Both the position numbers and the translations under genes were made by a program. This document shows positions 1 to 5,702 of a stretch of 8,970 nt of DNA, one piece after another. Source of the stretch: Treponema sp. (lineage in GTDB: Bacteria > Spirochaetota > Spirochaetia > Treponematales > Breznakiellaceae). Positions within the stretch are counted from its first letter, which is position 1. Every line of letters begins with the position of its first letter. Location: NCBI GenBank assembly GCA_031266255.1, contig JAISBK010000015.1:1-8970 (forward strand), given 5' to 3'. Below the pieces are notes generated by a model that was not told the DNA's origin, did no database searches, and saw only the letters and a program-made list of their open reading frames with translations.

Positions 1-1770
1 ACTTCCGTCTATATACCACGTGACATTGGAATATACCCCGCCGTTATTGGCGACGCTGATAACGATCCTGTCCGATAGTCCGTTCTTACCGGTCGACAGC
101 TTGATTCCCCCTTCCGGAATCCCGAATATTTCAGGCTCCTGGTTGGTATTCGGCAGGCCGATACTGACGGAAATATCCCGCTCTACTGGTTTATTCCCAA
201 CAGTAACCGTAAAGGTCGTGGTCTTCCTGTTCAAGGTAACCAGCAGCGTCTGATAACCAGATTTTTCGGGATTGTAGCCAGTTATAGTATAATCGGCAGC
301 CGGTTCAATTGTGTCCGTACCATCGGAATAATATCCCCGTACCACAATACCCTCCGGGTCCAATTCCTCGCCGTAGGCGTAGCTGGTTTTCAGCGTAGTT
401 ACACCGATGGAGTTCAGGGTAACTGGATAGCCAACATTAACCGTAAAGGTCGCAGTCTTTCCCTCCAAGGTAACCAACAGGGTCTGAGATCCTGATTTTT
501 CAGGATTGTAGCCGGTTATAGTATACTCGCCAGCCGGTTCAATACTGTCTGTACCGTCGGAATAATACCCCCGTACCACAATACCCGTTGGATCCAATTC
601 TTCGCCATAAGCATAGCTGTCTTTCAGCGTCGTCACACTGATGGAGCTCAGAGTAACCTCGGGATCAGGATAGCCAACCGTTACCGCAAAAGTCGCGGTC
701 TTCCCGCCCAGAGTAACCAACAGCGTCTGAGAGCCTGACTTTTCAGGATTGTAGCCGGTTACCGTATAATCGGCAGCCGCTTCAATTTTGTCCGTACCAT
801 TGGAATAATAACCCCGTACCACAATGCCCAACGGGTCCAATTCTTCGCCGTAGGCATAGCTGTCTTTCAGCGTAGTTATAGTGATGGAGTTCAGGTCAAC
901 CGAGGGATCAGGATAGCCAACCATTACCGTAAAAGTCGCGGTCTTCCCGTTCAAGGTAACCAACAGCGTCTGAGAGCCTGATTTTTCAGGATCGTAGCCG
1001 GTTACAGCGTAAGACGACGGTACTTCGGTCTCGGTTGTGCCATCGGAATAAAGGCCTGTTACCGCAATACCCGCCGGGTCCAATGCTTCGCCATAAGCGT
1101 AACTGTCTTTCAGCGTAGTTACACTGATGGATTCCAGCCGGACGATCCGAACCGTTACCGTAAAGGCAGGGGCGGTCTTCCCACGGACAGATACTGTTAC
1201 CGGCGCGGAACCGGCCGAGGCGGTAAGCACCGGGGATGGGTCCAGGGTATATTCGGTTTCTTCCCGCACGCTTCCGTCCGAATAGATGCCGACTACCACC
1301 AGGCCGGAGGGGTCAAAGGTTTCCCCTATTTCATAAATAGTCCGGGTTGGCAGAGTCCGTATGGCGATTGATTCCAGACCCACGGTAGGAGCCTCCACAT
1401 TCACCGTAACTTTGTAGGTCCGGCTTGCGCCGTTCTCCGCAGTAACCGTGTAGGATACCGGGTGACGGATATCCACCTCTGTTCCCGATTCGGGAAACAG
1501 TGAAGCTTTTGAGGAAACCGTCACAACCGGGGCAACCTTTTGTAAATTCGTGTTCGTTGGGACGAAAACAACGATTGTCTGTTCAACTTCCTCAATGACG
1601 CCCAGGACATCACCGACTTTGAAGGAGGTGATTTTGTTCCCTTCCTCCCGAGCAGGGTCCCCCTCGCAACTTGTTAAACCCCAGGCCGTTATGCACAAGA
1701 GCATAAAGCCCGTGACCGCGCCAATGCCGGCGGCAGCACCGAATCGTCTGCCTGAATTTCGTTTTTCCAT
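1..1770 (-). CDS. Surface lipoprotein with DUF5018 and tandem Big_3-like Ig domains (3' end outside window)
   Basis: A reading frame of 590 codons is open from the ATG at 1770 to the left edge, so the C-terminus is missing. The start follows a good Shine-Dalgarno, AAGGAG (1778-1783, minus strand), 7 nt upstream. Residues 1-35 form a lipoprotein signal peptide: basic start (MEKRNSGRR), hydrophobic stretch to about residue 30, lipobox LTSC with Cys35 as probable lipidation site. Residues about 46-128 resemble the DUF5018 domain (start ITSFKVG, then PVSYTVTAENG and TYKVTV). Residues about 132-525 are five Ig-like units of the Big_3 type (LDPxGIVVxGYYSDGT, then YTxTGYNPEKSGSQTLLVTL and GKTATFTV). 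Residues 526-590 begin another domain ending in NVTWYIDG, not identified further. A role outside the cytoplasm, as an adhesin or scaffold, is inferred from architecture only. It is divergent from gap and preceded by possible phase-variable control elements. Confidence 0.9.
   Translation of the reverse strand, partial: MEKRNSGRRFGAAAGIGAVTGFMLLCITAWGLTSCEGDPAREEGNKITSFKVGDVLGVIEEVEQTIVVFVPTNTNLQKVAPVVTVSSKASLFPESGTEVDIRHPVSYTVTAENGASRTYKVTVNVEAPTVGLESIAIRTLPTRTIYEIGETFDPSGLVVVGIYSDGSVREETEYTLDPSPVLTASAGSAPVTVSVRGKTAPAFTVTVRIVRLESISVTTLKDSYAYGEALDPAGIAVTGLYSDGTTETEVPSSYAVTGYDPEKSGSQTLLVTLNGKTATFTVMVGYPDPSVDLNSITITTLKDSYAYGEELDPLGIVVRGYYSNGTDKIEAAADYTVTGYNPEKSGSQTLLVTLGGKTATFAVTVGYPDPEVTLSSISVTTLKDSYAYGEELDPTGIVVRGYYSDGTDSIEPAGEYTITGYNPEKSGSQTLLVTLEGKTATFTVNVGYPVTLNSIGVTTLKTSYAYGEELDPEGIVVRGYYSDGTDTIEPAADYTITGYNPEKSGYQTLLVTLNRKTTTFTVTVGNKPVERDISVSIGLPNTNQEPEIFGIPEGGIKLSTGKNGLSDRIVISVANNGGVYSNVTWYIDGS
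196..1377 (-). repeat. Five tandem Ig-like (Big_3 type) coding repeats, period 78-81 codons
   Basis: Units start at residues 132, 212, 293, 374 and 452 of the lipoprotein, at minus-strand bases 1377, 1137, 894, 651 and 417. Unit 1 is clearly diverged (ETFDPSGLVVVGIYSDGS). Units 2-5 are close copies sharing TTLKxSYAYGE and GYNPEKSG, or GYDPEKSG in unit 2. Units 3-5 are the most alike, also at DNA level, which suggests recent duplication or gene conversion. Linkers are GYPDPS, GYPDPE and GYPV, so unit 4 is three residues shorter than units 2 and 3. Repeats this similar could change in number by recombination. Confidence 0.9.
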
Positions 1771-1794
1771 AAAGAATCTCCTTATGACTGTGAA

Positions 1795-1823
1795 AATATA
1801 TTGGTACAGGTACCACCTGTATG
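1795..1823 (-). promoter_or_regulatory. Possible proximal promoter of the lipoprotein gene with a palindrome in its spacer
   Basis: On the minus strand CATACA (1818-1823) and TATATT (1795-1800) are separated by exactly 17 bases. The -10 is good and the -35 is weak (3 of 6 matches to TTGACA). Most of the spacer is the perfect inverted repeat ACAGGT-ACC-ACCTGT (1806-1820), a plausible operator for a dimeric regulator. The element lies downstream of the terminator hairpin at 1831-1870 and would give a leader of about 20 nt containing the Shine-Dalgarno. Promoter identity is inferred from matches alone. Confidence 0.35.
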
Positions 1824-1830
1824 TTCGCAG

Positions 1831-1870
1831 TGAAAAAAGAAACGCCGGCCCCATAAAACCGGGCCGGCGT
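1831..1870 (-). terminator. Strong intrinsic terminator or attenuator read on the minus strand
   Basis: A perfect 10-bp stem (1842-1851 with 1861-1870, arms ACGCCGGCCC and GGGCCGGCGT) encloses a 9-base loop. On the minus strand it is followed at once by TTCTTTTTTC, as in a rho-independent terminator; on the plus strand no T-run follows. It lies upstream of the lipoprotein start at 1770, and no minus-strand gene precedes it. It therefore either attenuates a longer lipoprotein leader, ends a small RNA, or insulates the gene from read-through. Confidence 0.75.
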
Positions 1871-1937
1871 CTTGTGGGAGAAATATATGACAGGGAAGAG
1901 AACGTATTCAGGAAATAATTGTAACTAAAATAATTAC

Positions 1938-1966
1938 TTAATAGGGGGGGGGGGGGGGGGGGTAAA
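1938..1966 (-). promoter_or_regulatory. Possible distal promoter whose spacer is a poly-C run
   Basis: On the minus strand TTTACC (1961-1966) and TATTAA (1938-1943) each match the sigma-70 consensus at 4 of 6 positions. They are separated by exactly 17 bases, all C. Transcription would begin near 1930 and run toward the lipoprotein gene, meeting the terminator at 1831-1870 after about 60 nt and the start codon after about 160 nt. A change in tract length would change the -35/-10 spacing directly. The hexamers are moderate matches, so the promoter is a hypothesis supported mainly by the exact geometry. Confidence 0.4.
1944..1962. repeat. Homopolymeric tract of 19 G (plus strand), candidate slippage locus
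   Basis: Nineteen consecutive G residues lie in otherwise AT-rich non-coding DNA, 173 bases upstream of the lipoprotein start and about 475 bases upstream of gap. Poly-G tracts upstream of tpr genes in Treponema pallidum vary in length and alter transcription, which makes a similar role plausible here. The exact count may be uncertain, because such tracts are hard to sequence and vary within a culture. Confidence 0.9.
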
Positions 1967-2020
1967 CAAATTTATTATGATATAAAAAACAATATTTCAC
2001 GACAGCAATACTACCTTTTT

Positions 2021-2041
2021 ATAGCAGCATACCACTGCTAT
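2021..2041. repeat. Perfect 7-bp inverted repeat in the intergenic region
   Basis: ATAGCAG (2021-2027) and CTGCTAT (2035-2041) flank a 7-base spacer. An AAACAATA about 30 bases to the left can alternatively pair with the TATTGTTT that follows the right arm. No T-run typical of a terminator follows on the plus strand and no gene lies just upstream, so an operator or RNA structure is as likely. The rest of 1967-2176 is AT-rich and holds no gene that I can support. Confidence 0.4.
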
Positions 2042-2176
2042 TGTTTAGAATCTCGTGCTTATGATGCCCGCCTCTCTGGCGGTTTCATCCTTGTCTCTTG
2101 ATGATTAATATATCACCTTAATTTTCAGGTGTCTAGTACATTTTAGAAAAAAACAAAAAATAGGATAAAAAAATAC

Positions 2177-2330
2177 AAAGGTTAGCATGAGCTTATGCAC
2201 CCTCGGCAAGAACCCCGGTCTTTCAAGACCCTTCAATGCCCCCATACTTGAGCAAGCGTGGATCCTAGCACCCTGAAACTGCCGCGACAGGCTCGTCCCA
2301 AGAGGCCGCCTATCCCCCTTATGGGCAAAC
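2177..2330 (+). other. GC-rich hairpin-containing block: candidate small RNA or leader-peptide region, function unknown
   Basis: About 150 bases stand out as GC-rich between strongly AT-rich flanks. They contain several local inverted repeats: near-palindrome GCATGAGCTTATGC (2185-2198), GGTCTT-TC-AAGACC (2217-2230), CCATAC/GCGTGG around TTGAGCAA (2242-2261), and CCTG/CAGG (2272-2291). An ORF of 29 codons plus stop (ATG 2187, TGA 2274-2276) is preceded by AAAGG five bases upstream; its product, beginning MSLCTLGKNPG, is unrecognised. I looked for hallmarks of SRP RNA, RNase P RNA, tmRNA and tRNA and saw none; 6S RNA cannot be excluded by eye. Which strand is transcribed is unclear. The block ends just before the gap promoter. 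Confidence 0.3.
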
Positions 2331-2333
2331 CAC

Positions 2334-2361
2334 TTGATTCTTTTTGTTTTTTTTCTATACT
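2334..2361 (+). promoter_or_regulatory. Sigma-70-type promoter of the gap-pgk-tpiA operon
   Basis: TTGATT (2334-2339) and TATACT (2356-2361) are separated by 16 bases, a T-rich spacer. The -10 matches consensus at 5 of 6 positions and the -35 at 4 of 6. Transcription would start near 2368 and give a leader of about 69 nt before the gap ATG. It is the best promoter match upstream of the operon and is oriented correctly. Confidence 0.6.
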
Positions 2362-2384
2362 TGGTTCTAGTAGATAAATCAGTA

Positions 2385-2423
2385 GGTAACACCCCGGTAA
2401 CCCGGTAACACAATAGCCTATTG
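2385..2423 (+). promoter_or_regulatory. Triple GGTAAC repeat and a 13-bp palindrome in the gap leader
   Basis: GGTAAC occurs three times (2385-2390, 2396-2401, 2404-2409), with starts 11 and 8 bases apart. They are followed by a perfect palindrome CAATAG-C-CTATTG (2411-2423), which ends three bases before the G-rich Shine-Dalgarno (2427-2431). All lie just downstream of the predicted transcription start, where a repressor, or a protein or structure acting on the mRNA, could control the operon. No known regulator site was recognised. Confidence 0.35.
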
Positions 2424-2436
2424 ATTGGGGGTATAT

Positions 2437-3492
2437 ATGAGGATTGCCATTAATGGCTTTGGCCGTATCGGCCGCCTTGTGTTTCAGGCACTTGTAGGAC
2501 AAGGACTACTCGGAAAAGACAAGATCGATGTAGTTGCGGTGGTGGATATTTCTACCGATGCGAAGTATTTTGCCTATCAGCTTAAATACGATTCAACTCA
2601 GGGTCAGATGAAGGCTGATATAGGGGTCAAGGGGGAAGATATCCTTGTGGTTAACGGCCATGAGATCAAATGTCTTTCAGGCAAAGGTCTCACCCCTGCG
2701 CAGCTCCCCTGGAAAGACCTAGGGATAGAGTACGTCATCGAATCCACAGGGATTTATACCAACGAAAAAGCATACGGCCATATCGAAGGGGGCGCGAAAA
2801 AGGTGATCATTTCGGCTCCGGGTAAGTCTACGGATGCTCAGAAGCCCATCAAGACCATTGTTATGGGAGTCAACGAGGGCGAATATGATGGTTCCAAACA
2901 TCAGGTACTTTCCAATGCAAGCTGCACCACCAATTGTCTTGCTCCGGTGGTCCATGTCATCCTAAAAGAAGGTTTTGGTATTGAGACCGGTCTTATGACC
3001 ACCATCCACGCGTATACCGCCACCCAGAAGCCGGTTGACGGGGTCTCTGCAAAAGATTGGCGGGGCGGTAGAGCCGCGGCGATCAATATCATCCCTTCTA
3101 CTACCGGCGCGGCCAAGGCTGTGGGAGAAGTGCTTCCCTCCACCAAGGGTAAGCTCACGGGGATGTCCTTCCGGGTGCCCACTCCTACGGGGTCTGTGGT
3201 AGATCTCACCTTCCGGGCCACTAAAGATACTTCCATTCAGGAAATCGACCAGGCCCTCAAGAAGGCGGCAGACTCGTATCTCAAAGGTATTCTGGCAGCG
3301 TGCGATGAGGAAATCGTATCTTCAGACATTATCCACAATGCCCATTCTTCGATCTACGACAGCCTGGCTACCTTGCAGAACAACCTGCCCGGGGAGAAGC
3401 GCTTCTTCAAAGTGGTTTCCTGGTATGATAACGAGTGGGGCTATTCAAACCGAGTGGTGGATCTCCTGAAATACGTTGATAGTAAAAAATAA
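2437..3492 (+). CDS. gap: Glyceraldehyde-3-phosphate dehydrogenase, type I (351 aa)
   Basis: A cytosolic glycolytic enzyme that oxidises and phosphorylates glyceraldehyde-3-phosphate to 1,3-bisphosphoglycerate using NAD. The Rossmann motif is at residues 4-14 (AINGFGRIGRL), and Asp37 after the second strand indicates NAD rather than NADP preference. The catalytic Cys163 lies in SNASCTTNC and the partner His191 in TTIHAYTATQ; the C-terminal WYDNEWGYSNRVVDL is present. Length is slightly above the usual 330-340. I chose ATG 2437 because GGGGG lies 5 bases upstream and MRIAINGFGR is the normal family start; an in-frame TTG at 2425 would add four atypical residues. First gene of the gap-pgk-tpiA operon, 111 bases before pgk. 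The middle and C-terminal regions (KDWRGGRAAA, NNLPGEKRFFKVVSWYDNEW) strongly recall kinetoplastid glycosomal GAPDH. Confidence 0.97.
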   Translation: MRIAINGFGRIGRLVFQALVGQGLLGKDKIDVVAVVDISTDAKYFAYQLKYDSTQGQMKADIGVKGEDILVVNGHEIKCLSGKGLTPAQLPWKDLGIEYVIESTGIYTNEKAYGHIEGGAKKVIISAPGKSTDAQKPIKTIVMGVNEGEYDGSKHQVLSNASCTTNCLAPVVHVILKEGFGIETGLMTTIHAYTATQKPVDGVSAKDWRGGRAAAINIIPSTTGAAKAVGEVLPSTKGKLTGMSFRVPTPTGSVVDLTFRATKDTSIQEIDQALKKAADSYLKGILAACDEEIVSSDIIHNAHSSIYDSLATLQNNLPGEKRFFKVVSWYDNEWGYSNRVVDLLKYVDSKK

Positions 3493-3546
3493 GACCAGAT
3501 CGTACCCAAAGGGCAAACGATTTTGATTGCTAGTATATGAACATGC

Positions 3547-3595
3547 AAGGCTCCGCCCTTCCCGGGACGGGGCCTTATGTTTAATGCATAAGGAG
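3547..3595 (+). promoter_or_regulatory. Two mutually exclusive hairpins ahead of pgk, one covering its Shine-Dalgarno
   Basis: Hairpin A pairs AAGGCTCCG (3547-3555) with CGGGGCCTT (3568-3576), extended by CCC/GGG inside with one bulged A. Hairpin B pairs CCTTATG (3573-3579) with CATAAGG (3587-3593), and its right arm contains most of the pgk Shine-Dalgarno AAGGAG (3590-3595, 8 bases before the ATG). The two share bases 3573-3576, so A prevents full formation of B. No U-run follows A, so it is not a standard terminator. A role in translational control or in mRNA processing between gap and pgk is inferred. Confidence 0.5.
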
Positions 3596-3603
3596 CATAC
3601 AAC

Positions 3604-4866
3604 ATGATAAAAACCGTAAAAGACGTAGACCTCAAAGGAAAACGGATCATCATGCGGGTGGACTTCAATGTACCCATGAAGGAAGGGGTGGTACAGGATG
3701 ACACCCGTATCATGGCCGCAATTCCTACCATCCAATATATTCTGGAGCAAGGGGCTAAGACCCTGACCCTGATGAGCCACCTGGGGGACCCCTCCAAAGA
3801 TACCAAGGCAGCCAAGGAAAAGGCGGCCAAGGCAGGGAAGAGTTTTGATGAAGCCGCGTACATCCAGGGCAAACACCGCATCGCACCGGTGGCGGCTTAT
3901 CTGGAAAAGAAGCTGGGGAGGCCGGTTTTATTTGCCGGGGAAGATTCCTGCTATGGCAAGAAAGGCTTCATCGACGCGCAGCCTCCAGGTTCGGTGATCA
4001 TGCTGGAAAATACCCGGTTCCACAAAGAAGAAACCGCCAAAGAGGGGGCTGAACGGGATAAGCTGGCCAAAGAGCTGGCCACGTACGGGGATATTTTTGT
4101 AAACGACGCGTTTGGAACTGCTCACCGGGATCACGCTTCCACCGCCTCAATCGCCAAATTCGTTCCAGTTTCAGTGGCAGGCTTCCTCATGGAAAAAGAA
4201 GTGGCCTATCTGGAACCCATTGTTACGAATCCCCAGAAACCCCTGGTGGCCATCATCGGTGGGGCCAAAGTCTCCTCAAAAATAGCGGTGCTGGAGAGCC
4301 TCCTCAAAAACGCTGCAGCCTTGGTCATAGGCGGAGGTATGGCTTACACCTTCCTCAAGGTTCAGGGCCATAAGGTTGGGAAATCTCTGGTGGAGGAGGA
4401 TCAGTTGGATACGGCCAAACGGATCCTCGAAACTGCCCAGAAGCTCGGTGCAGAGATCCTGCTGCCCCTGGATCATCTGGGCGCTGAAGCCTTTGATGCT
4501 GCGGCAAAGCCGGTAGCAGTGGATAGTATTGATATTCCCGACAACCTGTTGGGGTTGGATGTAGGCCCCAAGACCCTGGCTCAATACCAGAAAGTCCTGG
4601 CAAAAGCCAAAACCATTGTGTGGAACGGCCCGGTGGGGGTCTTTGAATTTGCGGCCTTTGCCCAAGGCACTGAAGCAGTAGCCAAACTTGTGGCGGAAGC
4701 CACCGGCAAAGGGGCCGTCACCGTGGTAGGCGGGGGTGATTCAGTAGCAGCGGTCAACCAATTCGGCCTTGCCTCTCAGATGAGTCATGTGTCCACTGGC
4801 GGCGGCGCCTCCCTGGAACTCTTGGAAGGGAAAAAACTCCCTGGAATAGAGGTAACCCGAGGCTAG
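3604..4866 (+). CDS. pgk: Phosphoglycerate kinase (420 aa)
   Basis: Cytosolic enzyme that transfers phosphate from 1,3-bisphosphoglycerate to ADP, the first ATP-forming step of lower glycolysis. Two-domain family pattern: substrate motif RVDFNVP (residues 18-24), DDTR, ENTRF, and GTAHRDH in the N-domain; nucleotide-domain motifs GGAKVSSK (219-226), WNGPVGVFE (from 340), GGGDS (376-380) and the C-terminal STGGGASLELLEG (from 397). The start is fixed by AAGGAG 8 bases upstream. At 420 residues it is longer than typical bacterial forms (about 390-400), because of an insert after SHLGDP (about residues 64-90) rich in Lys and Ala. In SHLGDP (58-63) an Asp62 replaces the Arg of the usual SHLGRP. 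Middle gene of the operon; tpiA follows after 59 bases. Confidence 0.97.
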   Translation: MIKTVKDVDLKGKRIIMRVDFNVPMKEGVVQDDTRIMAAIPTIQYILEQGAKTLTLMSHLGDPSKDTKAAKEKAAKAGKSFDEAAYIQGKHRIAPVAAYLEKKLGRPVLFAGEDSCYGKKGFIDAQPPGSVIMLENTRFHKEETAKEGAERDKLAKELATYGDIFVNDAFGTAHRDHASTASIAKFVPVSVAGFLMEKEVAYLEPIVTNPQKPLVAIIGGAKVSSKIAVLESLLKNAAALVIGGGMAYTFLKVQGHKVGKSLVEEDQLDTAKRILETAQKLGAEILLPLDHLGAEAFDAAAKPVAVDSIDIPDNLLGLDVGPKTLAQYQKVLAKAKTIVWNGPVGVFEFAAFAQGTEAVAKLVAEATGKGAVTVVGGGDSVAAVNQFGLASQMSHVSTGGGASLELLEGKKLPGIEVTRG

Positions 4867-4874
4867 TTAGTAGG

Positions 4875-4918
4875 GAGGGAGCCTGAAAGCACGGTGCTCC
4901 CTCTATGCGATAAGGAGC
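4875..4918 (+). promoter_or_regulatory. Intercistronic hairpin before tpiA able to compete with an SD-masking helix
   Basis: GAGGGAGC (4875-4882) pairs perfectly with GCTCCCTC (4896-4903) across a 13-base loop. The right arm can alternatively pair GCTCC (4896-4900) with GGAGC (4914-4918), which overlaps the tpiA Shine-Dalgarno AAGGAG (4912-4917, 8 bases before the ATG). There is no downstream T-run, so termination is unlikely. The arrangement resembles the one ahead of pgk, but the masking helix is only 5 bp. Confidence 0.4.
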
Positions 4919-4925
4919 GAATAAT

Positions 4926-5702
4926 ATGAGAAATTACTATATTGCAGGAAACTGGAAAATGCACAAGACCCGCGCTGAAGCCGCGGCTCTGGCCAGTGCC
5001 CTAGTCACCCAACTCAAAGACGGGAAACACCAGTACTTAGTGGCCCCTTCTTTTACGTCCCTGGAAACTGTGGCCCCGTTGGTCAAAGGCAGTAATATCC
5101 GCTTAGGCGCACAGAACATGGCTGCAGAAGAACAGGGAGCCCATACTGGTGAAATCTCAGTGCTCCAACTCAAGGACCTGGGGGTTCAAGCGGTTATCCT
5201 GGGGCATAGTGAGCGGCGGCATACCTACCACGAAGATGACGCGCTCATCAATAAAAAGGTAAAACTGGCCTTGCAGCACGGCCTAGAGGTGATCCTCTGT
5301 GTAGGGGAACTGCTTTCCGAGCGGGAAGCAGGCAAAGCGCAGGAGGTTTGTGAAACCCAGACCGTCAAGGGTCTTGCCGGGGTCTCTGCGGCAGACCTTG
5401 CCCGGGTTACCATTGCGTATGAGCCGGTTTGGGCCATTGGTACCGGTAAAACCGCTACCCCGGAGGATGCCGACGCCATCCATGCCTATATTCGCCAAGT
5501 AGTGGCCCGGCTCTATGGAGCGGATAAGGCTCAACAGATCCTCATCCAGTATGGCGGATCCGTAAAGCCCGATAATGCAGCTCAGCTTATGGCTAAAGAA
5601 AACATCGACGGCGCCCTGGTAGGTGGTGCGGCCCTCAACCCTGAAACCTTTGTGCCGATTGCTAACACCTGCGGTGGGCGTAGTGGGGGCGGCGTACTTT
5701 GA
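4926..5702 (+). CDS. tpiA: Triose-phosphate isomerase (258 aa)
   Basis: Interconverts dihydroxyacetone phosphate and glyceraldehyde-3-phosphate, supplying GapDH substrate; a cytosolic TIM-barrel dimer in the family. Active-site residues are all present: Lys11 in GNWKM (8-12), His94 in LGHSERR, Glu166 in AYEPVWAIGTG, followed by the phosphate-gripping loop IGTGKTATP. The late motifs QYGGSVKP and DGALVGGAAL are intact. The start is supported by AAGGAG 8 bases upstream. The C-terminus carries a short glycine-rich tail (CGGRSGGGVL) beyond the usual family end near FVPIAN. Last gene of the operon; no secG-like gene follows, and the next gene is convergent. Confidence 0.97.
   Translation: MRNYYIAGNWKMHKTRAEAAALASALVTQLKDGKHQYLVAPSFTSLETVAPLVKGSNIRLGAQNMAAEEQGAHTGEISVLQLKDLGVQAVILGHSERRHTYHEDDALINKKVKLALQHGLEVILCVGELLSEREAGKAQEVCETQTVKGLAGVSAADLARVTIAYEPVWAIGTGKTATPEDADAIHAYIRQVVARLYGADKAQQILIQYGGSVKPDNAAQLMAKENIDGALVGGAALNPETFVPIANTCGGRSGGGVL

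Noticed and set aside
1550..1918. 122-codon plus-strand frame over the lipoprotein start
   Set aside because: It is antisense to the signal peptide and DUF5018 region and runs through the terminator hairpin; no Shine-Dalgarno or family motif supports it.
2051..2091. CCGCC-TCTCT-GGCGG stem as a terminator
   Set aside because: Only 5 bp, followed by a mixed T/C stretch, and no gene on the plus strand upstream needs terminating.
2177..2330. SRP RNA, RNase P RNA, tmRNA or a tRNA in the GC-rich block
   Set aside because: The conserved cores looked for (GGAAGG/GCAGC of SRP RNA, GAGGAAAGUC of RNase P, T-loop GGTTCGA of tRNA and tmRNA) are absent on both strands as far as I can read.
2425..2436. 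Upstream TTG start for gap
   Set aside because: It would add four residues before the conserved MRIAINGFGR start, and the G-rich Shine-Dalgarno lies inside that extension, correctly spaced for ATG 2437.
2105..2502. Two overlapping minus-strand frames (89 and 102 codons) upstream of and into gap
   Set aside because: They cross the gap promoter, its leader and, in one case, the start of the gene. They have no convincing ribosome site and no recognisable protein pattern.
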